From positions 1 through 24,582 of IMG/VR virus record IMGVR_UViG_3300036886_000291: 24,582 bases of DNA; one strand, given 5' to 3'. Position numbers and translations under genes: made by a program. Position 1 is the stretch's first letter. Each line of letters opens with the position of its first letter. Positions 6,936 through 13,389 of this stretch are shown piece by piece. A model generated the notes under the pieces. It worked only from the letters and a program-made list of their open reading frames with translations, was not told where the DNA came from and ran no database searches. The DNA comes from a virus.

Positions 6936-8102
6936 ATGGCATCAACTACCTATATTGAAGATCGAGATGCGCCGGGTGTAAAACTGGCAAGAGTACTGGC
7001 AACCGCTGAGAATGTGGACTTTTCCGCTTCATCCGTAGTTGCGCTTCCCAGTGGCACGACGGTTGGCGGAACTTCCCTGTCCTTAGCTTCTCTAGGTTCA
7101 ATCACTGCTGCAACCTCTACGGCTTTTACAGTTGCCTCAACAGCCTCTAACTATGGCTTACAGATTGATGAGTCAACAGGTAGTGCGGTAACAGGTCTTA
7201 AGATCAAAGCAGCAGCAACAGGCAACGGTATAGCCTTATCCGCACTGGGTGGAACAAATGAGCCTGTCTATCTTGACGGCAAAGGAACAGGTGCCGTTCT
7301 AATTAACTCAATAAGTACAACCTCAGGTTTGGTGACTTTGGGTAATGCGACCTCTGTAGCCGGCGTATTAGTTAATGGTCCGACAACTATTACCTCAGCT
7401 TCTGCCCTGTCTTTGGCCATAGGACCAAATGGAGCAACTACGCCTTTATTTTCAGTTGACAGCTCAACCGGCTCAGCCGTAACAGGACTTAAGGTAACCG
7501 GTGCTGTAACTACCGGTACGGTAGCCGTAGCAGTAACGCAAACATCAGGTAATGCCAATTTAACTATTGATGCTAAGGGAACGGGAACAGTAGGTATCAA
7601 CACGGTTGGCACCGGCGCGGGCTTAGTAACAATCGGTAACACAACCTCAGTTGCGGGTGTATTTGTTAACGGACCGCTTCAGGGAATGGTTAAGGTGGCT
7701 GCCAGTTCGGGAAATACTACTCTTACAGCTGCTAAAAATAACTATTGTGTTTTATTTGATACGGCTAGCGGTAATACATTTACTCTACCCGCTCCTGTTG
7801 TCGGTCAAGTTTATGACTTTATCGTTTCGGTAAGTGTTACCTCTAACAGTCATAAAATTATTACTAACTCCGGCTCAGTCTATATTCAGGGAGGGCTGGC
7901 TGTGATGGAGGCCTCAGGAGCAACTAACCTTATGGCAATCGGAGACGGAACGGCTAATGTAGCCATCACCATGAACGGATCAACTACAGGCGGACTAAAA
8001 GGAACGAGTATCCGTCTTGTAGCTATTTCCAGTACGGTCTGGCAAGCACAAGGACTGGTTGTTGGCTCCGGCACTCTGGCAACACCATTTGCTAACAGCT
8101 AA
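6936..8102 (+). CDS. Head fibre-type beta-rich virion protein with internal duplication
   Basis: A 388-residue protein rich in Ser, Thr, Gly, Ala and Val, with almost no charged residues after the first 25. Two tandem repeats of about 74 residues are clear: residues 76-149 and 173-247, each with STGSAVTGLK near the start, DGKGTG/DAKGTG in the middle and (N)ATSVAGV(L/F)VNGP at the end. The C-terminal 130 residues (FTLPAPVVGQVYDFIVSVS...) resemble a fibre head or chaperone-like cap. This is the pattern of trimeric beta-helical fibres. It probably projects from the capsid or neck, since it sits in the head module far from the tail-fibre genes. The start at 6936 follows the genome's ATATGG habit. 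Confidence 0.6.
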   Translation: MASTTYIEDRDAPGVKLARVLATAENVDFSASSVVALPSGTTVGGTSLSLASLGSITAATSTAFTVASTASNYGLQIDESTGSAVTGLKIKAAATGNGIALSALGGTNEPVYLDGKGTGAVLINSISTTSGLVTLGNATSVAGVLVNGPTTITSASALSLAIGPNGATTPLFSVDSSTGSAVTGLKVTGAVTTGTVAVAVTQTSGNANLTIDAKGTGTVGINTVGTGAGLVTIGNTTSVAGVFVNGPLQGMVKVAASSGNTTLTAAKNNYCVLFDTASGNTFTLPAPVVGQVYDFIVSVSVTSNSHKIITNSGSVYIQGGLAVMEASGATNLMAIGDGTANVAITMNGSTTGGLKGTSIRLVAISSTVWQAQGLVVGSGTLATPFANS

Positions 8103-8107
8103 TCAAT

Positions 8108-8377
8108 ATGTACTATCATGTCGTAACCTCAGGTGCGGTTAACTTAGCCCAAAATAAAATACGTAAAGTTAGAGTTACGGTTAACGCTGCCTTAACGGGA
8201 ACGCTTATATTATCCGATGAGATAGCAACTGCAGGTACTCCGCTTATCGCTACAATTACCAATCCGGGAGTGGGAAATAGCTTTGAGTATTGGGATCTAA
8301 AAAATGGCTTAACAGCTAACGCTTCTACAACGTGCGATATAACTATAAATATTGACAGTAGCTACGGACCGAAATAA
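8108..8377 (+). CDS. Small beta-sandwich-type virion protein
   Basis: An 89-residue protein 5 nt after the fibre gene. The sequence has regular alternating strands (KVRVTVNAALTGTLILSDEI, TCDITINIDSSYG), which suggests a small jelly-roll or decoration domain. It is short, neutral and has no signal peptide or membrane segment. No family is recognised. The arrangement (fibre, then small beta protein) suggests a decoration or fibre-associated protein. The stop sits just before a strong TTGACA promoter. Confidence 0.5.
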   Translation: MYYHVVTSGAVNLAQNKIRKVRVTVNAALTGTLILSDEIATAGTPLIATITNPGVGNSFEYWDLKNGLTANASTTCDITINIDSSYGPK

Positions 8378-8378
8378 C

Positions 8379-8406
8379 TTGACAAAAGAATAAATTACTG
8401 TAATAC
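8379..8406 (+). promoter_or_regulatory. Strong promoter with long leader
   Basis: A perfect TTGACA (8379-8384), a 16-nt spacer and TAATAC (8401-8406). The expected start is near 8413, giving a leader of about 60 nt. It is one of only two promoters here with a long leader; the other drives the capsid gene. Confidence 0.7.
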
Positions 8407-8415
8407 TTATTCTTA

Positions 8416-8471
8416 ACAGTGTATAACTGATGACCAATATGGATAAACACAACGAGAGGAGAGTGATTTAA
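8416..8471 (+). promoter_or_regulatory. 5' leader element with upstream mini-ORF
   Basis: 8416-8433 repeats the capsid leader element (15 of 18 identical, same ACAG..TATA.CTGATGA core). An ATG at 8430 opens a 13-codon ORF (MTNMDKHNERRVI, with a second in-frame ATG at 8439) whose TAA stop at 8469-8471 lies 1 nt before the likely ACG start of the next gene. A Shine-Dalgarno-like GAGAGGAGAG (8454-8463) lies inside the mini-ORF. This arrangement suggests translational coupling. Confidence 0.45.
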
Positions 8472-8472
8472 T

Positions 8473-9108
8473 ACGGACGATATCTCCGAATACCTCGGTA
8501 TCAAAGCAAACCCCGAAGAAACAGCCACGCTTAAAGAGTTAGCTAGGCGTGCTAATGATCAGCTGCGGGTTTTCAATCCAACTAACAAGGATTATCAGGT
8601 AGCATGGGATTTATCAGGTGCCGGAGGGTATTTTATCGTTCCCGCCGCTACTAAAGATATTGGCTTCGGTCCCGGACAGAATGTGCACCCGCGTTATATT
8701 GCTTTCAAGTTCTTCAAAGAGATTTCAGCTATTATCCTCTCAGCTGAGATGCAGCTTAGAATTGAGCAGGAAAACGAGAGACGACTAAAAAATGGTATGA
8801 AGAAATTGGATAAGACCTTAGAGACCTCAGAAGAGCTAGGCTTTGTTTATGAGAATAAGCTGCAACCCACAGGACAAGAGAAGCTAATGGAGCTATTGCC
8901 TAAAATCATCTTAGGAGTAGAGCGTGAGTGGGGTATGGATCAAATCGCCTATAAACCTCGAGAAGACAGGGTTAAATGGGAAGATGTGATGGCAATAGTC
9001 AACAGACCAACGAACGGGGAAAGTAAGGCTTTACCAACTGAGGAAAAAGTGGAAACCAAAGAGGATGACGATCCGTTGAAGGGGGTAATGACAAGTGCTG
9101 ACATTTGA
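8473..9108 (+). CDS. Conserved-looking virion-cluster protein with apparent ACG start
   Basis: The coding frame is open from 8467 and is protein-like at once (DDISEYLGI, ETATLKELARRANDQLRVF). There is no ATG, GTG or TTG in it before GTG 8683, which would discard about 70 good residues. ACG at 8473 fits in place of ATG: it is followed by GAC as several other starts here are (ATGGAC), a purine-rich GAGGAG lies 11 nt upstream, and it sits 1 nt after the mini-ORF stop exactly as ATG does at 19685. From 8473 the protein has 211 residues. It has a beta part with YQVAWDLSG...YFIVPAA and a long charged helix (EMQLRIEQENERRLKNGMKK), ending in an acidic tail. A sequencing error (T to C) would explain it equally well. 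Function unknown; probably structural or assembly. Confidence 0.65.
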   Translation, partial: TDDISEYLGIKANPEETATLKELARRANDQLRVFNPTNKDYQVAWDLSGAGGYFIVPAATKDIGFGPGQNVHPRYIAFKFFKEISAIILSAEMQLRIEQENERRLKNGMKKLDKTLETSEELGFVYENKLQPTGQEKLMELLPKIILGVEREWGMDQIAYKPREDRVKWEDVMAIVNRPTNGESKALPTEEKVETKEDDDPLKGVMTSADI

Positions 9109-9319
9109 CTCTTTAAGGCGTAAAGTAGGCACGATTTTAGGTCAATCTGTTCCAGTCCATAGTTTAGAGGCGGTAATGAAGGAGACAGATACGCAAGGAC
9201 GGGTACAGAATAAGCAGCTGATTGCCCTATTTGTTGCCATGTATAATTATTTAGAAGAGAATGAGCCAAGCCAACCAACCAATCAAGCCCAAAGTGTGGG
9301 ACAAAATAAAGATCTTTAA
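9095..9319 (+). CDS. Small helical protein, unknown
   Basis: A 74-residue protein starting at GTG inside the end of the previous gene (14-nt overlap); GGGGGT a few bases upstream can serve as a Shine-Dalgarno. It is mostly helical (SLRRKVGTILGQ, KQLIALFVAMYNYLEEN) with a polar Gln/Asn-rich tail. It belongs to a chain of overlapping small genes between 8473 and 9837. No family is recognised. Confidence 0.5.
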   Translation: MLTFDSLRRKVGTILGQSVPVHSLEAVMKETDTQGRVQNKQLIALFVAMYNYLEENEPSQPTNQAQSVGQNKDL

Positions 9320-9545
9320 TCCCACCATGCGGGATTTTACTACCACCTATGATATCAATGAGGATGGGAGAGCCTTATCGTTTACTATCCATGCCTTAGA
9401 AGCTGAGGAATTTGACAAGCCGGTAGCAGAGCATCTAAAAAACCATTTGGCTAATCAGATTGCTTATCAAACTAGAGGCAGCGGTTCATTTGAGGCAGCA
9501 AAAGATAAGGCAATAGAAAAAATAGAAAGGAAAGATAATGGATGA
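9261..9545 (+). CDS. Small phage protein, unknown
   Basis: A 94-residue protein whose ATG lies 59 nt inside the previous gene. The sequence (KIFNPTMRDFTTTYDINEDGRALSFTI, then FDKPVAEHLKNHLANQIAY) looks like a small folded domain with a short helical end, and similar short proteins are common in head-completion regions of phages. GAAGAG just upstream is a weak ribosome-binding site. The function is not known. Confidence 0.55.
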   Translation: MSQANQPIKPKVWDKIKIFNPTMRDFTTTYDINEDGRALSFTIHALEAEEFDKPVAEHLKNHLANQIAYQTRGSGSFEAAKDKAIEKIERKDNG

Positions 9546-9837
9546 TTTGAAAAAAGCCTTTGAAACATTTTGTAAGAGTGCCGAGGAGATAATACTGCGT
9601 GAGAACGACTTGCTGGATAAGAAGTTGGCCCAGGTAGTCTCAGAGAAAAAAGATGCTTCATTACTCCATGAGCTGGAGACTAAGCTGGCAGTAGAGAAAA
9701 AAGACCTGGAAGCCAGAGAGCTTGTCTTATCAGCAGATAAGGAAAGGAATAGAGAGAAAACTCAATTACTTGAAACCAGAGAGAAAAGGCTGGAAGAGGA
9801 AAAAACCCGTCTTGCTTCCATAATGAATAATATCTAG
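9538..9837 (+). CDS. Coiled-coil protein, unknown
   Basis: A 99-residue, almost entirely helical and highly charged protein (DLKKAFETFCKSAEEIILRE, then long Glu/Lys/Arg heptads to the end). The ATG overlaps the previous stop by 8 nt, with GGAAAG upstream as ribosome-binding site. Its look fits a coiled-coil assembly or chaperone-like protein, but nothing specific is recognised. Confidence 0.55.
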   Translation: MDDLKKAFETFCKSAEEIILRENDLLDKKLAQVVSEKKDASLLHELETKLAVEKKDLEARELVLSADKERNREKTQLLETREKRLEEEKTRLASIMNNI

Positions 9838-9842
9838 TAATG

Positions 9843-9851
9843 TGCTACACT
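9843..9851 (+). promoter_or_regulatory. Extended -10 promoter, leaderless start
   Basis: TG-C-TACACT with the hexamer at 9846-9851, then 7 nt to ATG 9859. No convincing -35 box is visible. The same TGCTACACT occurs before the gene at 17392. Confidence 0.6.
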
Positions 9852-9858
9852 TTATTTG

Positions 9859-11028
9859 ATGAGTAACTTCACGCTAGATGACTCCCGAAAAGCCGTAGTA
9901 GGCGGTAAGTCTACAGTAACAGGTAATGCCGTCTCAATCGGCGCAATCCCGTTAGGTTCCACAAATGCTCTGGAAGTATCAATAGTTGATGGTTCAGGTA
10001 ATCAAATCACTACATTCGGAGGCGGAACACAGTATACCGACGCAGGAGCAGCAGCTACTCACCCAATAGGAACAGGAATAATCTTCAACAATGCCGGAAC
10101 ATATAATTTTGTTTCTCTCGCGCAAGGCCTACCTGTAACCCCTGCCACGGGAGCCTCTTTTGGTTCCAGTACAGCAGATGAGGCTACGTTTACACCCGGA
10201 AGTACAACAGGCGGGATTTCAATGGGAGTTTATCAAACTACCCCTTCTACAATTACTAATAATCAGGCTGCCGCTGTCGCAATTGACATAAACAGAAATA
10301 CTAAAGTAACTCAAGTGCAAACCCAAGCCCCCGCAGCCACCACCATGCAATCAGCAGCCGTGGCAAGTGGTAACGGTACGGTTCTCGCATGCGCAGGGTA
10401 TGCCTCAGTTGAGTTAAATATCACCGCCTCAGTAGCTATGAGTGGAGGGACACAGATCAACTTTGAATACTCCCCCGATAGTGGTACCACATGGGTAGCA
10501 CTTAGGTGTTTCAATGAAGGAACGACTACCTGGGCAACGACAACTACTGCTCCTGGCGTGTGGCGTGCCAGTGTCAATGGCATAGCAGGTTCTCAGGTGA
10601 GAGCTAGGATAAGTCTCTACTCGGCAGGAACGATAACCATCACAGGGCAGTTAGAGGTACAACCTGGTGTTATGTCTACAGAGTCAACCATGAGTACACT
10701 TCTAGCAGGAGAAAACCTTACTACTAATAGATTAAACAATGAGGAAGTTTATTCTTATGCTTCAATTACGACACAAACTACTACGGTTGTCAAAAATGCA
10801 GCAGGAACTTTAGCAGGTTTTCTTATCCCAACTCCTTTAGCAAGTGCGACAATCAAAGTATACGACAATGGAGCTGCTAGCGGGAGTGTGATGGTTGATA
10901 CGATTACTTTTCCAGCAGCTTTACTTAGTAGTGGTCCAGTTTTTGTTAAAGTAAATACAAGTTTTGCCACAGGTTGTACAGTAGTAACGGCTGGTGCTAC
11001 AATGGCAGTAGATGTTTATTACAGATAA
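9859..11028 (+). CDS. Beta-rich virion appendage protein
   Basis: A 389-residue protein low in charge and rich in Thr, Ser, Gly, Ala and Val. The N-terminal part contains SLAQGLPVTPATGASFGSS and GVYQTTPSTITNNQAAAVAI, a pattern I associate with phage surface or baseplate-type proteins. The middle has EYSPDSGTTWVALRCF, a typical edge strand pair of a small beta sandwich. The C-terminal part is another sandwich (ATIKVYDNGAASGSVMVDTI). The ATG at 9859 is chosen because the TGCTACACT promoter ends 7 nt upstream; a TTG at 9856 is in frame. It probably belongs to an external capsid or neck appendage together with the two genes that follow. Confidence 0.5.
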   Translation: MSNFTLDDSRKAVVGGKSTVTGNAVSIGAIPLGSTNALEVSIVDGSGNQITTFGGGTQYTDAGAAATHPIGTGIIFNNAGTYNFVSLAQGLPVTPATGASFGSSTADEATFTPGSTTGGISMGVYQTTPSTITNNQAAAVAIDINRNTKVTQVQTQAPAATTMQSAAVASGNGTVLACAGYASVELNITASVAMSGGTQINFEYSPDSGTTWVALRCFNEGTTTWATTTTAPGVWRASVNGIAGSQVRARISLYSAGTITITGQLEVQPGVMSTESTMSTLLAGENLTTNRLNNEEVYSYASITTQTTTVVKNAAGTLAGFLIPTPLASATIKVYDNGAASGSVMVDTITFPAALLSSGPVFVKVNTSFATGCTVVTAGATMAVDVYYR

Positions 11029-11030
11029 TT

Positions 11031-11336
11031 ATGAATTATACGATTGACAAAATTAATGATGACGGGACAATAAACGTAACTTTTGACATTGATGGAATAA
11101 GTCAATGTTTAGGTGGTATGCCTCTTGATAATTTAGACGCCTTAAACCAAAGTCTTTACGAGTATGGTCAATCTTATGAACAGGGATTAGTTAAAGTTAA
11201 TCTTGCAGTCGCCCCCGAAGTAGAAGCCCTAGTAGGACAGACCTACTCTCTTGAACAGGTGACAGACGCTAAAACAGGCATAGCCTCTATATCCTCAAGT
11301 ATGGTAGCTAAAGGAACGCTACAGAAAGGAAGCTAA
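11031..11336 (+). CDS. Small protein, unknown
   Basis: A 101-residue protein starting 2 nt after the previous stop. N-terminal strands (NYTIDKINDDGTINVTFDID) are followed by a helical middle and a Gly/Ser end. The composition is acidic. No family is recognised. Its stop overlaps the next start as TAATG. The frame is open further upstream (from 10974), but that part shadows the previous gene. Confidence 0.55.
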   Translation: MNYTIDKINDDGTINVTFDIDGISQCLGGMPLDNLDALNQSLYEYGQSYEQGLVKVNLAVAPEVEALVGQTYSLEQVTDAKTGIASISSSMVAKGTLQKGS

Positions 11337-12094
11337 TGCCACGCACAATCGCAGGAACTAGAACTAAAGCTGGTACTCGTACCCTCGCTGGTGCCCGTGG
11401 CCTCACAGGTAATATAGGAGGGGTTGTGACGAATGGGTTGGTAGGGTATTGGAAGATGGATGAGACGAGTTGGAATAATGTGAGTGGGGAGGTAAAGGAT
11501 AGTAGTGGTAATGGAAATAACGGAACAGGAAGCGGGTACAGCACAACCAGCCTACCAGCTGGCAAATACGGCAACGCCGGAACGTTTAATGGAAGCAATC
11601 AGTATGTAAGTATACCAGATAATAGCAATTTAGGTTCTTCGTATATGACTGTTTCTGCATGGATATACACAAGCACCTTCAATACAAATGGGTCAATTTA
11701 CAATAGGCGTACGGCTGATAATACGGGTGGAGTGACGATGCAACCATACAATACTTCTGGAAATATAATCTGTTATTTCTATATTGGTGGAATTTGGGTA
11801 TCTGTCGCCACTTCTATTGCACTTCCAGTAAGTCAGTGGGGCTTAATAACATATACTTATGATGGAAGCACTATCAAAGCATATGTTAATGGTATTCCGG
11901 CTGGGTCTACATCTGTGTCTGGAACAATTAATAATCCGACGTCTCCACTTGTTCAGATAGGAAAGAATGTTACTAGTGCAACAACATTCAACGGTCTCAT
12001 CGACGAGGTCCGTATCTACAACCGCGCACTCTCAGCCAGTGAAGTGCAGCAATTGTATTTAAGTAGCGGAGTGGGGAGGACGGGGGTAGTTTGA
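11336..12094 (+). CDS. LamG/concanavalin-like lectin-fold protein with N-terminal hexapeptide repeats
   Basis: A 252-residue protein. Residues 2-25 are a tandem hexapeptide repeat (RTIAGT, RTKAGT, RTLAGA, RGLTGN). Residues about 35-245 are a Laminin-G/concanavalin-like jelly roll: LVGYWKMDE, DSSGNGNNGT, AGTFNGSNQYVSIP, MTVSAWIY, TYTYDGSTIKAYVNG and FNGLIDEVRIYNRALSASEV are all signature segments. Such domains bind sugars, so the protein may hold the particle to a cell surface or glycan. AAGGAAG upstream and a TAATG overlap give it a normal ribosome-binding site and coupling. The first third of the LamG coding region is unusually G-rich on the plus strand compared with its neighbours, which hints at a recently acquired domain. 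Confidence 0.8.
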   Translation: MPRTIAGTRTKAGTRTLAGARGLTGNIGGVVTNGLVGYWKMDETSWNNVSGEVKDSSGNGNNGTGSGYSTTSLPAGKYGNAGTFNGSNQYVSIPDNSNLGSSYMTVSAWIYTSTFNTNGSIYNRRTADNTGGVTMQPYNTSGNIICYFYIGGIWVSVATSIALPVSQWGLITYTYDGSTIKAYVNGIPAGSTSVSGTINNPTSPLVQIGKNVTSATTFNGLIDEVRIYNRALSASEVQQLYLSSGVGRTGVV

Positions 12095-12119
12095 CAAATA
12101 GTAAGCTTATCTGTATTAT
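12091..12119 (+). promoter_or_regulatory. Near-consensus sigma70 promoter, leaderless
   Basis: TTGACA (12091-12096), a 17-nt spacer, TATTAT (12114-12119), then exactly 6 nt to ATG 12126. The TGA inside TTGACA is the stop codon of the LamG gene. This is the cleanest example of the leaderless architecture in the window. Confidence 0.85.
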
Positions 12120-12125
12120 ATCTTT

Positions 12126-12353
12126 ATGGACACACAAGCAGTTGCTGAACAAGCAGTAGACACCCAAACACCACCCGAAATGACACCACCTGTTGAAGAA
12201 AAGACACCTAACCAGAACTTCTTAGATAAATATCAAGCCTTAGTTGATGAGTTAGGCTTATCTTTTCATTACAGAATTGAGCATAAGATGGATTCGGACG
12301 GTTCTTTTAACGGGACTAATTATCAAATCATTGTCTTTGTTGCCCCCAAATAA
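12126..12353 (+). CDS. Small protein, unknown
   Basis: A 75-residue protein with a near-consensus promoter of its own. The first 30 residues are Pro/Glu/Gln/Thr-rich and likely disordered. Residues about 33-75 (LDKYQALVDELGLSFHYRIE...TNYQIIVFVAPK) look like a small alpha/beta fold. Similar short proteins appear in many phage genomes without known function. The strong private promoter suggests it is needed in quantity. A second promoter overlaps its last codons. Confidence 0.6.
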   Translation: MDTQAVAEQAVDTQTPPEMTPPVEEKTPNQNFLDKYQALVDELGLSFHYRIEHKMDSDGSFNGTNYQIIVFVAPK

Positions 12354-12368
12354 AATCTCTGCTACAGT
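12340..12368 (+). promoter_or_regulatory. Sigma70 promoter with extended -10, leaderless
   Basis: TTGCCC (12340-12345), a 17-nt spacer, and TG-C-TACAGT (hexamer 12363-12368), then exactly 6 nt to ATG 12375. Confidence 0.7.
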
Positions 12369-12374
12369 ATACTC

Positions 12375-13334
12375 ATGCGCTTAACTTATTCCTCTGCCTT
12401 AGCACAATTCTTAGATAATACTGGCAATACGGGAAGTACAGATGCTAATTTGATTGCCTTTTTTGGTCGCCAACTACAAGGACGCTATCAGATGGCTTTT
12501 TCAGAAATTAAGAATAAAACTACACAAACCACCTTTACAGGTACAACTGTAGTCGGACAGCAGTATTACCATTACCCGCCGGGGATTATAGAGATGGCTG
12601 ATTGTACGGTAACTATCAACGGTTTAGCCTATCCTGTTATTACGGATGATAGTATTTTGCAGTGGGATAGAATTAATTTGGTACTTATCTCAACAACCGC
12701 TATTCCTCAGTTTATTTTCCCCCGTAAAGATGATTTCGGTATCTGGCCTGTTCCGCAGGGGTTATATCCAATTACTATTGTAGTTCGTCTTAGAGATAGA
12801 ACGCCCTCAGTAGGTGATTATGTAACGGGAACCGTAACGTGTACCAATAACTCACAAACCGTAACGGGAGCGGGTACTACTTGGACTTCTGCCATGAACG
12901 GTAGGTGGTTTTGTATGAATGATAGTACGAAGCCCGGATATGGCTATTGGTATAGAATATCCTCTGTTCAATCAACCACGAGTTTGACGTTAGAGACTGT
13001 CTATGTAAATACTTCGGTAACGGGTGCATCGTACGTAATCGGCGAGACATTTGAGTTGCCCGAGGAGGTACACCCTAATATTGTAGATGGAGTGGTAAGC
13101 GATTACTTTTCAGGACCCCGATCTGACGTGGAGAAAGCCTCATGGTGGGAGAATAAGTATTGGACGGGCAACCCCTTAGAAAAGGAACGGGAGGGCAAGA
13201 AGTTTGCCGGAGGAATACTGGGCTGTCAGCAGAGATATGCTGGGAGAATTGAAGGTAGCATCGTTTGGAAGCACGGGATGAGTTCAGGCTTCTGGGAGAG
13301 AATGTGGGCATCCACTTTGAGCGCAGGAAGTTAA
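12375..13334 (+). CDS. Head-tail connector / adaptor-type protein
   Basis: A 319-residue protein. The first 95 residues (FFGRQLQGRYQMAFSEIKN...YYHYPPGIIEMADCTVTI) and the segment DDFGIWPVPQGLYPITIVVRLRD match the style of podoviral adaptor/tubular proteins, which carry a GIWPVP-like strand pair. An inserted beta module (about residues 150-215, TVTCTNNSQTVTGAGTTWTS) is the small domain often inserted in such proteins. The C-terminal part is helical and charged (PNIVDGVVSDYFSGPRSDVE). In podoviruses such proteins sit under the portal. The call is by resemblance and position. A terminator follows 7 nt after the stop. Confidence 0.5.
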   Translation: MRLTYSSALAQFLDNTGNTGSTDANLIAFFGRQLQGRYQMAFSEIKNKTTQTTFTGTTVVGQQYYHYPPGIIEMADCTVTINGLAYPVITDDSILQWDRINLVLISTTAIPQFIFPRKDDFGIWPVPQGLYPITIVVRLRDRTPSVGDYVTGTVTCTNNSQTVTGAGTTWTSAMNGRWFCMNDSTKPGYGYWYRISSVQSTTSLTLETVYVNTSVTGASYVIGETFELPEEVHPNIVDGVVSDYFSGPRSDVEKASWWENKYWTGNPLEKEREGKKFAGGILGCQQRYAGRIEGSIVWKHGMSSGFWERMWASTLSAGS

Positions 13335-13340
13335 AAGCAT

Positions 13341-13383
13341 ATCTTGATTTTACCACAGACATCTGATGTAGTCAAGATTTTTT
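13341..13383 (+). terminator. Rho-independent terminator
   Basis: ATCTTGA (13341-13347) pairs with TCAAGAT (13372-13378), followed by a T-run (13378-13383). The 24-nt loop holds a second small hairpin, ACAT-CTG-ATGT (13359-13369). The next ATG lies 6 nt after the T-run. Confidence 0.75.
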
Positions 13384-13389
13384 ACATAT

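Noticed and set aside
8683-9108. GTG at 8683 as start of the gene ending at 9108.
   Set aside because: It would discard about 70 residues of clear coding sequence and has no ribosome-binding site.
11336-12094. LamG protein as target of a diversity-generating retroelement.
   Set aside because: No reverse transcriptase and no template repeat are visible in the window.
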